Shown piece by piece: positions 33,101 through 40,731 of a stretch of 64,000 nt of DNA; positions within the stretch are counted from its first letter, which is position 1; each line of letters opens with the position of its first letter. The position numbers were made by a program, and so were the translations under genes. This DNA is from Collinsella sp. (lineage in GTDB: Bacteria > Actinomycetota > Coriobacteriia > Coriobacteriales > Coriobacteriaceae): assembly GCA_019419545.1 (NCBI GenBank), contig DXZT01000031.1:8691-72690 (forward strand), in the 5' to 3' direction. The notes beneath the pieces were generated by a model. The model made no database searches. It was given only the letters and a program-made list of their open reading frames with translations, and was not told the DNA's origin.

Positions 33101-34537
33101 TTAAAGCTCAAGCTCGTTCAAACGTAAGATTGCCACGATGTAGATCTTGAGCGCTTGCTTGAGCTGTTCCTCGTTGGCGCACTCGTTGGGACCGTGCATC
33201 TGGCCGCCCCATGCGGGCAGCTCCAGACCGGTCTCCTCGGGGCCAAACGAGACGGCGCGGGCAAAGTTGCGCGCGTACGTGCCGCCGCCCATGGCAAAGG
33301 GCTCAGCATGCTTGCCCGTAAACTCGTTATAGGTATCAATAAGCGCCTTCACGGCCGGATCGTCGGCAGAGACCGAGAACGGCACCTTCGCACGACCCAC
33401 ACGGCACGTCACGCCAAAACGGCCCACGAGCGGATCGAGCTGCTCGCGGATGGTATCGGCACTCGTGCTGTCGGGGAAGCGCACGTCGATGACCTGCTCG
33501 ATGTGGCCATCCACCACACGGATGACGCCGGGATTGCAGGTGAGCGGGCCAAACGCGGGGCTCGTCGCATCGATGCCCAAGCCGCGGCCATAGGCGTCCG
33601 CATGCACAAAAGCCAGGAACTTGACGAACTCGTGCTCGGCAGGTCTCAGCAGGCGCTCGTCGCGCGCACCAAACGCGTCCTCGGCCTCGCGCAGATACGC
33701 CACGATCAGCCCGACGGCGTTGATCGTTCCCTCTGGCATCGAGGCATGACCGCCAATGCCGTGGGCGAAAATCTGCGCATGCCCGTTATCGAGCGCCGTG
33801 ATCTCCAGGCGGTCGCCGTTCTCGACCGGCGCCGGCAGCTCATCGGCGGCAATCGCAAGCTCGCAGATAGACTGCGACGGAATGGCGTTGCTCGCCTCGG
33901 CACCGCTCCAGGACACAATGCGCCCGCCGTCGATCTTGGAGCTCACAAATGTCGCCCCAAACTGGCCCTTCTCGGCATTACAGACCGGGAACTCGGCATC
34001 GGGCGTAAACAGAAAGTCGGGGTTCGCGTGGTTCTCCAGATAATGGTGAACGTCGGACATGCCCACTTCCTCATCGCAGCCCAGCAGTGCGCGGAAGGTG
34101 TAGCGCGGAACAATGCCGTGCTTGAGCAGATAGGCGCCGGCGTAGAGCGACAGCACCGCCGGACCCTTGTCGTCGATAACGCCGCGGCCGAGCAGCCAGC
34201 CCTCGCGACGCTCCATCGCAAACGGGTCGGTGTTCCAGCCCGGGCCGGCGGGCACCACGTCCACGTGGCAGATGGTCGCGAGCTGCTTGTCGCCGCGGCC
34301 AGGAATATCGGCAATGCCCACATAGCCCTCGTCGTCGCTCGTCTGATAGCCGAGCTTCTGCGCGATGCCGAGCGCACAGTCGAGCGCGTCACGGACCGGG
34401 CGGCCAAACGGCGCGCCGGGCTCTGCATCGGCAGAAACTGCCACGGACGGATAGCTCACCAGCTGCTCGATATCGGCGACGACATCTTCCCAGACCTCGT
34501 CGACATACTCAGCGACGCTCTGCTCCACCTGATTCAT
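33101..34537 (-). CDS. M20 family dipeptidase (PepV/Sapep type)
   Basis: The 478-residue cytosolic metallopeptidase has ICHVDVVPAGPGW (metal His/Asp), GRGVIDDKGPAVLSLYAGA (bridging Asp), LLGCDEEVGMSD (catalytic Glu) and TPDAEFP. A long lid domain and the late GGGTYARNF and MHGPNE motifs (final metal His) follow. This size and motif set match the beta-Ala-Xaa/general dipeptidase PepV group. It probably hydrolyses imported dipeptides. The start is ATG 34537 with AAGGAGG upstream. Confidence 0.93.
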   Translation of the reverse strand: MNQVEQSVAEYVDEVWEDVVADIEQLVSYPSVAVSADAEPGAPFGRPVRDALDCALGIAQKLGYQTSDDEGYVGIADIPGRGDKQLATICHVDVVPAGPGWNTDPFAMERREGWLLGRGVIDDKGPAVLSLYAGAYLLKHGIVPRYTFRALLGCDEEVGMSDVHHYLENHANPDFLFTPDAEFPVCNAEKGQFGATFVSSKIDGGRIVSWSGAEASNAIPSQSICELAIAADELPAPVENGDRLEITALDNGHAQIFAHGIGGHASMPEGTINAVGLIVAYLREAEDAFGARDERLLRPAEHEFVKFLAFVHADAYGRGLGIDATSPAFGPLTCNPGVIRVVDGHIEQVIDVRFPDSTSADTIREQLDPLVGRFGVTCRVGRAKVPFSVSADDPAVKALIDTYNEFTGKHAEPFAMGGGTYARNFARAVSFGPEETGLELPAWGGQMHGPNECANEEQLKQALKIYIVAILRLNELEL

Positions 34538-34591
34538 AGACTGCCTCCTTACCAATGAGCGGCAAGCGTACCCGCCCCTCACATTTAGTTC

Positions 34592-35254
34592 CTAGATAGA
34601 GAAAAGTTTAGCAAGCTCGGCCACCGAGTGCACCACTGCATCGGCACCCGCCGCCTCATGCTCACCCGGCGCCGCCGCGCCCGAATAGATGCCGATGCAC
34701 GGCACGCCCATCGCGTGCGCACCCTCGACGTCGTTAAAGCGATCGCCGATCATCACGGCATCGTCCGCCGTCGCGCCGAGCGCCGCCAGGGCATCGCGAA
34801 CCGAATCGGCCTTGGTCTCGCGCCCCTGCGGCGGATTCATGCCAACCACGGCTTCGAACTGAGAAAGACCAAGCTCATGCACCATGTCGATGCATTTGGC
34901 CTCCATGCGTGACGTCGCCACGGCCATACGCTTGCCCCGGGCGGCCAACTCATCCAGCAGCTCGGGAATCCCATCGAACACGGGGTACTCCTCCGGTCCC
35001 AGCTCATCAAAAAAGGCGCGGTACTCGTCGGCCACCACAAGCGACTCCTCGCGGGAAAAGCCGTAAAAGTCGTGAAAGCTCTTCCACAGGGGCGGCCCGA
35101 TCATGCGGCGCAGATCACCCATCTGCGTCTCCGAAAACCCGCGCGCAGCCAGCGTCTTGCGCGTCGAGGTCATCACTGCCCGACCCGTATCGGCCACCGT
35201 GCCGTCAAAATCGAACAGCACAACCGGCCGCTCGCAAAGTTGCAATGCCGCCAT
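34592..35254 (-). CDS. HAD hydrolase, phosphoglycolate-phosphatase-like
   Basis: The 220-residue protein has VVLFDFDGTVADTG (nucleophile Asp), a C1 helical cap with MIGPPLWKSFHDF, VATSRMEAK (motif II), and MIGDRFNDVEGA (motif IV). It fits the Gph/PpaX branch; phosphoglycolate or a nucleotide monophosphate could be the substrate. The start is ATG 35254 with AAGAAGGG upstream. It lies 54 nt before the dipeptidase gene on the same strand. Confidence 0.88.
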   Translation of the reverse strand: MAALQLCERPVVLFDFDGTVADTGRAVMTSTRKTLAARGFSETQMGDLRRMIGPPLWKSFHDFYGFSREESLVVADEYRAFFDELGPEEYPVFDGIPELLDELAARGKRMAVATSRMEAKCIDMVHELGLSQFEAVVGMNPPQGRETKADSVRDALAALGATADDAVMIGDRFNDVEGAHAMGVPCIGIYSGAAAPGEHEAAGADAVVHSVAELAKLFSI

Positions 35255-35410
35255 CGGCACCCTTCTTCCCCAGTTGATGATTTCCACACCACCGCTTCAA
35301 ACTGTTGACTATTCAACAATTGAACCTAGCAATGTAGAGCAACTCCACTATACTTGTCGCACTTTGCTTTCAGAAGGCGGCGCTGCCGCGCCCCAACGAA
35401 AGGTGCAATT

Positions 35411-36271
35411 ATGTCTTTTGCCATCATAACCGACTCCACGTCGGACATCTCCCCCGCCCGCGCCCAAGAGCTCGGCATTTACGTGATTCCGCTGCATGTG
35501 ATTATCGAGGGCGAGGACCTGCTCGACCAGGTGCAGATTACCGCCGAGGAGTACGTCGCCCGCATGGCCGGCTCCGAGCAGCTGCCGCACACCTCGCAGC
35601 CGAGCGCCGGCGAGTTCAAGGCACTCTTCGACCGCGTACGCGCCGACGGCCACGATAGCGCGATCTTTATCTCGCTATGCAGCGAGTGGTCCGCCTGCTA
35701 TGCCAACGCATGCCTGACGGCCGAAACCCACGAGCTCGACGTGCGCTGCATCGATTCGCGCACCGGCTCGGGCGCCGAGGGCCTGCTGGTGGAGTACGCG
35801 CTGGCCATGCGCGAGGACGGCCGCAGCCTGGACGAGACCGAGGCGCAGATCCGCGCGACCCTGCCCGACGCCCACCTGTTGCTGATTCCGCGCACGCTCG
35901 AGAACCTCGTTAAGAACGGCCGCGCGCCCAAGCTCGCCGGCCAGTTGACGCAGATGCTCAACATTCGCCTGGCCGTTTCGCCGGAGTGGAAATCGGGCGA
36001 GATCAAGGCCGTCAAAAAGGGCCGCGGCGCCAAGCGCATCGTTGCCAACACCATGACCGATTGCCTCGCATTTTTGGCCGAGCATCCGGGCTCCAGCGTG
36101 CGCGTACTCACGACCGGCGCCGCTGAGGAGCAAAAGCTCGTCAGCCAAGCGCTCGCAGGCCGGGACTACGTGGACGCCGGCACCGGCCCCATCGGCTGCA
36201 CCATCGCCACCCATGTAGGCGTCGACGCCATCGCCATCAGCTACTGCCCTCGTTACCAGCCCATCCACTAG
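35411..36271 (+). CDS. DegV family protein
   Basis: The complete 286-residue protein opens MSFAIITDSTSDISPARAQ and has LPHTSQPSAGEF, then the second domain with IPRTLENLVKNGRAPKLAGQLTQMLNIR and the end segment GPIGCTIATHVGVDAIAISY. DegV/FakB proteins bind a fatty acid between the two domains. This copy keeps the N-terminal nucleotide-like loop; the sugar-like SLCSEWSACY replaces the usual SSxLSGTxQ motif, so its lipid preference may differ from the two other copies. AAAGG precedes ATG 35411. Confidence 0.92.
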   Translation: MSFAIITDSTSDISPARAQELGIYVIPLHVIIEGEDLLDQVQITAEEYVARMAGSEQLPHTSQPSAGEFKALFDRVRADGHDSAIFISLCSEWSACYANACLTAETHELDVRCIDSRTGSGAEGLLVEYALAMREDGRSLDETEAQIRATLPDAHLLLIPRTLENLVKNGRAPKLAGQLTQMLNIRLAVSPEWKSGEIKAVKKGRGAKRIVANTMTDCLAFLAEHPGSSVRVLTTGAAEEQKLVSQALAGRDYVDAGTGPIGCTIATHVGVDAIAISYCPRYQPIH

Positions 36272-36284
36272 GGGCACCTTTACC

Positions 36285-36352
36285 ACTTGCGGTGGAATAG
36301 GAACTGTTTTTGGCTTATCAGCCGCAAATCAATCCCTATTCCACCGCAACTT
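36285..36352. repeat. GCGGTGGAATAG hairpin, copy 2
   Basis: TTGCGGTGGAATAGG (about 36287-36301) is the exact complement of CCTATTCCACCGCAA (36335-36349). The arms equal those of the hairpin at 32985, while the loop differs. It lies between the convergent degV and toxin genes. Confidence 0.8.
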
Positions 36353-36364
36353 AGAAATCGGCGA

Positions 36365-36673
36365 TCAGCCCAGCGGACCCTGAAACAGTTCCTGATGAGT
36401 GCCCATTCTCACCAGCCTAATCACTGGGTTAGTCTTATGGGGAAGATAAAGAACGACCACATCGACCAAGCCATCGGATAGGTGGAAATCGATGTGGCCG
36501 TTGTAGTTTCCGCCCGGGTTTGAGAGCTCGTGGGCGCCATACTCCGCCGGAAGTGACCCATGAGCCACAAGCTCTGCAACCGCCGCTTTAAACTCACTTT
36601 TTAGCTGCGGATGCATGCGCATCGTTCGTTTGTAGTCCACCTTAAATTGAGCCTCGACTTTAATCTCGAACAT
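36365..36673 (-). CDS. RelE/YafQ-type mRNA interferase toxin
   Basis: The 102-residue basic protein resembles YafQ toxins, which cut mRNA on the ribosome. It begins with a short beta strand and helix (IKVEAQFKVDYKRTMRMHP). It has the pattern PGGNYNGHIDFHLSDGLVDVVVLY and a final RMGTHQELF, where His residues correspond to catalytic ones in YafQ (H..D..H). It lies 2 nt after the antitoxin gene and is translated with it. Confidence 0.85.
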   Translation of the reverse strand: MFEIKVEAQFKVDYKRTMRMHPQLKSEFKAAVAELVAHGSLPAEYGAHELSNPGGNYNGHIDFHLSDGLVDVVVLYLPHKTNPVIRLVRMGTHQELFQGPLG

Positions 36674-36675
36674 CG

Positions 36676-36975
36676 CTATTCCTCATCGAGGAATGACATA
36701 AGCTCATCAGCGTTATTGAATGACAGGCTATCGTCCGGCAAAATCCCCAGCTCATGAGCCTCGGCGATCACCATGGCGCGCCTCGTCACCTCGTTGGGCA
36801 CCTCCGCCCTTCCTACAATCTCAAAAGGAATCTTTCGCTGATTTACCAGCTGCCGAACAGCAAGATTGAGATAGGAATTGAGGCTGAGGCCGACCGAATC
36901 CAAGAACTCAGTCGCCTGCTCCTTGAGCCCCTCTTCGATTCGAACCGTCGTAGGCTTAACTGTTGCTGTAGACAT
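36676..36975 (-). CDS. RelB/DinJ-type antitoxin
   Basis: The 99-residue protein has a ribbon-helix-helix start (TTVRIEEGLKEQATEFLDSVGLSLNSYLNLAVRQLV) followed by an acidic C-terminal region ending DDSLSFNNADELMSFLDEE that would wrap the toxin. The first gene of the pair, it has AGGAGG before its ATG. Antitoxins of this type bind palindromes in their promoter; a striking 50-bp palindrome lies 40 nt upstream. Confidence 0.88.
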   Translation of the reverse strand: MSTATVKPTTVRIEEGLKEQATEFLDSVGLSLNSYLNLAVRQLVNQRKIPFEIVGRAEVPNEVTRRAMVIAEAHELGILPDDSLSFNNADELMSFLDEE

Positions 36976-37015
36976 TTGCGACCTCCTCGCCCTCGTCTTT
37001 TACACCAGTATACCC

Positions 37016-37065
37016 AATACGCATGGCAATCTGATGTTAGATAACATCAGATTGCCATGCGTATT
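37016..37065. promoter_or_regulatory. 50-bp perfect palindrome upstream of the toxin-antitoxin operon
   Basis: The 24-nt arm beginning AATACGCATGG (37016-37039) and its exact complement (37042-37065) are separated by GA only. The palindrome ends next to a TATACT -10-like box, so it overlaps the promoter of the antitoxin gene and is a good candidate operator. It lies 24 nt after the LOG gene stop and could also end that transcript. Confidence 0.75.
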
Positions 37066-37088
37066 CATGTCGCGTGGGCACGATTGAT

Positions 37089-37847
37089 CTACATCAGCCC
37101 GCTGAGCGCAATGTCAACGGCCTCGTTGAGGTCGTCGGTAATGTGTACCAGATCCGGATCGAGCGGGCTAATCATACCGGTGCTCATCACCGGGCCGTTG
37201 AGCCAGTCGAATAGGCCCTGCCAGTACTCGGTGCCCACCAGCACGAGCGGCATGCGCTTGACCTTGTGCGTCTGCACCAGCGTGAGAACCTCGAACATCT
37301 CGTCGAGCGTGCCAAAGCCGCCGGGAAATACGATGGCGCCCGAGCTGTACTTAACGAACATGGTTTTGCGCACAAAGAAGTAGCGGAAGTCCATGCCGAG
37401 GTTCACGTATTTATTGAGCCCCTGCTCGTGCGGCAATTCAATGCCTAGGCCAACTGACTTGCCGTTGACACTCGCCGCTCCCCTGTTGGCCGCTTCCATG
37501 ATGCCGGGGCCGCCACCGGTGATGACCGCCACGCCACGTTGCGCGATCTTGCGCCCGACGGTACGCGCCGCCTTGTAGAGCGGATCGGTCTTGGGCGTGC
37601 GGGCGCTACCGAAGATGGTCACCGCAGGTCCAAGCTCGGCAAGCGCGCCAAAACCATCGACAAACTCTGCCTGAATTCGCAGCACGCGCCACGGGTCGGC
37701 ATGCAGCCAGTCGGTCGAGTCCTCGGGCGCCAGCAGGTTGGCGTAGGTGTTGTCCTTAGGAATCATGGGGCCGCGCATGACCACGGGGCCGCGGCGGTAC
37801 GTCTCGTCGTAGACAGGCTCGCCCTCGACGTTCTCATTCTTAATCAT
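37089..37847 (-). CDS. LOG family protein (TIGR00730 type)
   Basis: The 252-residue protein has the nucleotide motif ITGGGPGIMEAANRGA and the PGGFGTLDE motif that define this Rossmann-fold family. Characterised relatives are phosphoribohydrolases that release cytokinin-like bases or pyrimidine/purine 5'-monophosphate ribose. The N-terminal 35 residues are polar and variable. The start is ATG 37847 with AGGAG upstream. A terminator separates it from tgt's region upstream. Confidence 0.93.
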   Translation of the reverse strand: MIKNENVEGEPVYDETYRRGPVVMRGPMIPKDNTYANLLAPEDSTDWLHADPWRVLRIQAEFVDGFGALAELGPAVTIFGSARTPKTDPLYKAARTVGRKIAQRGVAVITGGGPGIMEAANRGAASVNGKSVGLGIELPHEQGLNKYVNLGMDFRYFFVRKTMFVKYSSGAIVFPGGFGTLDEMFEVLTLVQTHKVKRMPLVLVGTEYWQGLFDWLNGPVMSTGMISPLDPDLVHITDDLNEAVDIALSGLM

Positions 37848-37861
37848 GGGTACTCCTATCG

Positions 37862-37911
37862 AGAAAAAGAAAAACGGGCGGGGTCGACGCTGTGCGCCAA
37901 ACACCCGCCCG
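37862..37911 (-). terminator. Terminator-like hairpin before the LOG gene
   Basis: On the minus strand CGGGCGGG (37904-37911) pairs with CCCGCCCG (37875-37882), followed by a T-rich run interrupted by one C. It is only 15 nt upstream of the LOG start, so it either ends tgt transcripts or attenuates the LOG gene. Confidence 0.75.
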
Positions 37912-38060
37912 AACATCAACTATTCGGTATGGTACCCACGATGCATCAAGTGCTTGCAAGCTATCGGTCATCGGTCGCGCAAGCGGTGTTAGCAAACGTG
38001 ATGACCGGCCGGCGCTCGCCCCTTGCCGTTGCCCGCGCTCTGCAAGCGCCCGTGCTGCTC

Positions 38061-39200
38061 TTAGTAATCCACCGCCGCAGGGCTGTTCATCCAGTCGCTC
38101 ACGAACGCGCCGTAGCGGCCCTCGATAATGGCCTGGCGGGCCCGCTGCATAAGGTTGAGCAGGTAGTAGATGTTGTGCATCGAAAGCAGAATGCCGCCGA
38201 GCATCTCCTTCTGCGTGACCATGTGACGGATGAGCGCACGGCTGTAACCGCCCGTGCACACCGGGCAGGTGCAGGTGGGATCGATGGGACCGTCGTCGTG
38301 CGCAAAGCGAGCGTTGCGGAAGTTGAGGCGACCCTCGCTGGAGAATGCCGTGCCCATACGGCCGGTGCGCGTCGGCAGCACGCAGTCAAACATGTCGATG
38401 CCCACGCCAACGCCGCGCACGAGCGTGGTCGGGTTGCCGACACCCATCAGGTAGCGCGGCTTATGCTTGGGCATGTACTCGCTCACGAGCGGCGCCAGGG
38501 TCTCGAACATGGTCTCGTGATCCTCGCCCACCGAATAGCCACCGATACCATAGCCCGGGAAGTCGCCGCACTCCTCCAGATGGCGCAGCGAACGCAGGCG
38601 CAGATCCAGGTGCATGCCGCCCTGAACGATGCCAAAGAGCGCCTGGTCATCGCGGGTATGCGCCTTATAGCAGCGCTCGGCCCACATGCTCGACAGCTCA
38701 ACGGCGCGCTCAACGTAGGCGCGCGTGGCGGGATAGCCCGGGCACTGGTCGAGCTGCATGCAGATATCGGAGCCGAGTCTCATGGCGATTTCCATGTTGT
38801 CCTCGGGCGTCCAAAACACGTGGCGGCCGTCGTAATCGTTGACGATAAAGCGCACGCCCTCATCGGTGAGCTTGACGGCATCGTTGTGGCTGAAGACCTG
38901 GAAACCGCCCGAGTCGGTGAGGATGGGGCCGTGCCAGTTCATGAACTTGTGCAGGCCGCCCAGCTCGGCGATGGTATCCTCGCCGGGACGCATGGACAGA
39001 TGATAGGTATTGGCGAGCACGATCTGGGCGCCGAGCTTCTTGACAGTCTCGGTAGGAATGCCCTTGACGTTTGCCTTGGTGCCCACGGGCATAAAGATCG
39101 GCGTCTCGATGTCGCCGTGCGGGGTGTGCAGTACGCCGGCGCGCGCGTGCGTCGTCGGATCCTCGGCAATCAGGTCGAATTTAAAAAGGTTCTGGTCCAT
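38061..39200 (-). CDS. tgt: tRNA-guanine(34) transglycosylase
   Basis: The 379-residue enzyme swaps guanine-34 of tRNAs with GUN anticodons for preQ1. Present are the TDSGGFQVFS segment with the catalytic general Asp, GGYSVGEDHETM, PRYLMGVG, the nucleophile region FDCVLPTRTGRMG and the zinc site CTCPVCTGGYSRALIRH. Length is typical of bacterial Tgt. With queA (42828) and queH (44110) downstream it accounts for three queuosine steps. AAGGAG precedes ATG 39200. Confidence 0.97.
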   Translation of the reverse strand: MDQNLFKFDLIAEDPTTHARAGVLHTPHGDIETPIFMPVGTKANVKGIPTETVKKLGAQIVLANTYHLSMRPGEDTIAELGGLHKFMNWHGPILTDSGGFQVFSHNDAVKLTDEGVRFIVNDYDGRHVFWTPEDNMEIAMRLGSDICMQLDQCPGYPATRAYVERAVELSSMWAERCYKAHTRDDQALFGIVQGGMHLDLRLRSLRHLEECGDFPGYGIGGYSVGEDHETMFETLAPLVSEYMPKHKPRYLMGVGNPTTLVRGVGVGIDMFDCVLPTRTGRMGTAFSSEGRLNFRNARFAHDDGPIDPTCTCPVCTGGYSRALIRHMVTQKEMLGGILLSMHNIYYLLNLMQRARQAIIEGRYGAFVSDWMNSPAAVDY

Positions 39201-39340
39201 AAACTGGAACTCCTTGGTTGCGGTTCATACGCAAACCATTATACGGGCAACCCGCAAGAAGCACCGACTCGACAGAAACTGGTGCGAGAAGGATACGGCA
39301 GGGACACGGCAAATGAGCGTGGATTTTTGGACGCTTACCG

Positions 39341-39639
39341 GATGAGCGTGGATAATCTCCCACTTTTGCCCAAAGCACAGCCCAAAAACGGGAGATTATC
39401 CACTTTCATTCTGCGGGCACTCATTTAAGTACGTCCCCGATGAGTGGAGCTATTTACCAGCCACGGCAACGCCGATATTTTGGCAACGTCAGCGAGCGGG
39501 TCGCATTTGAGACAGGGTGCCGTGAAATGAAAGGGCGCTGACCTTCTGGTCGCGCCTTTGAAATTGAACGGCAGATTGTCCAAATGCGGCCCGCGCAGCG
39601 TCGGCCGGTCCGCCGTTCGGTAGAACGGCGGAACCCCTA
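39341..39639 (-). repeat. Structured ~290-nt element, copy S (downstream of the SDR gene)
   Basis: Reading the minus strand from the SDR stop codon, the element shows a hairpin (39609-39632), GGCCGACGCTGC, AATCTGCCGTTCAAT, a hairpin with CGACCAGAAGGTCAG (39534-39556), GGGGACGTACTTAAATGAGT and a last hairpin with 14-bp arms (39348-39361 and 39390-39403). The same order of blocks occurs after queA at 42557-42830. Stem bases differ between copies but still pair. Confidence 0.78.
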
Positions 39640-40437
39640 AGGACGCTGGCCCATGCCACCCTCGAGGGTGACGGTCTCGCCGTTCATATACTTAAAGTCG
39701 GGACCGCAGAGCTGAACGACAACGCGGCCGATTTCCTTCTCGACGTCGCCGTAGTGACCCGCCGGCGGCATGTGGACGTTGGCCTTGAACGCCTCGGGAT
39801 AGGCATCTTGGAAGTTCTCGAGCGCGGCGGTCCAAGCAAGCGGGCAAACGATATTGACGTTGATGCCGTCCTTGCCCCACTCGTTGGCGGCAACGCGAGT
39901 CAGACCACGGATGCCCTCCTTGGCGGCGGCATAGCTGCACTGACCATAGTTGCCAAACAGGCCGGCGCCCGAGGCAAAGTTGACCACGGAGCCCTTGGTT
40001 TCCTTCAGGTGCGGATAGGCCTTCTGCATGTACAGGTAGGTGGCATACAGACCGGAGTAAATGGCGAGGTTGAACTGGTCCATGGTGTGATCGGCGATCG
40101 TCACGCCCGAAGCGCTGGCCTGAGCATTGTTGACGACGGCGTCGATGCGGCCGAACTCCTCAATGGCCTTGTCGATGACGTTCTGGACGACGGCCTCGTT
40201 GTCCTGACCAGCCGAGACATCGGCCTGAACAGGCAGAACCTTGACGCCGTACTCGGCCTCGAGGGATTCCTTGGCAGCCTCGAGCTTGGCAACGTTGCGG
40301 CCGGTAATGACGAGGTTTGCGCCCTCCTTGGCAAAAGCGATATCGATACCGTAGCCGATGGAGCCAGCGGAGCCGTCCTTGAGCGTGGCCTTGCCGCCGC
40401 CGGTGACGATCACGGTCTTACCAGTGAAAAGTCCCAT
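39637..40437 (-). CDS. Short-chain dehydrogenase/reductase
   Basis: The 266-residue SDR has an NAD(P)-binding start VIVTGGGKATLKDGSAGSIG, where the usual TGxxxGIG loop is enlarged by about ten residues. It also has NNAQASASG (NNAG variant), active-site S and YAAAK (SYAAAKEGIRG), and the C-terminal tail GGMGQRP. Such enzymes oxidise or reduce alcohols, sterols or 3-oxoacyl groups. Gut Coriobacteriia have bile-acid hydroxysteroid dehydrogenases of this fold, but nothing here proves that substrate. The start is ATG 40437 after AAAGGA. Its stop codon is directly joined to the structured element. Confidence 0.9.
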   Translation of the reverse strand: MGLFTGKTVIVTGGGKATLKDGSAGSIGYGIDIAFAKEGANLVITGRNVAKLEAAKESLEAEYGVKVLPVQADVSAGQDNEAVVQNVIDKAIEEFGRIDAVVNNAQASASGVTIADHTMDQFNLAIYSGLYATYLYMQKAYPHLKETKGSVVNFASGAGLFGNYGQCSYAAAKEGIRGLTRVAANEWGKDGINVNIVCPLAWTAALENFQDAYPEAFKANVHMPPAGHYGDVEKEIGRVVVQLCGPDFKYMNGETVTLEGGMGQRP

Positions 40438-40731
40438 ATAAAGTCCTTTCAAATCGCGACGGGCCTGCCCGTCGACTGCGCGCATCCAACTTCACGCGCC
40501 AAAAGCTGAAATGCAACTTTAGCGGGTTCAAGTGAAAAATAAAGCCCATGGCAGGCGAACGGCGCAACGTCTTTCGGCGAAGGGAATGTCAAGTACAAAC
40601 TGGATAAAGTGGCCGAGTTTTTGCTATCGACGCGAGCCATCGAACACGTTTTGAAACTTTGCTGCAGCGCGCGGGATGTCGGCGCGAGACTTTATCATAG
40701 GGTGACAAACAACGATGAGGAGCACATGCCT

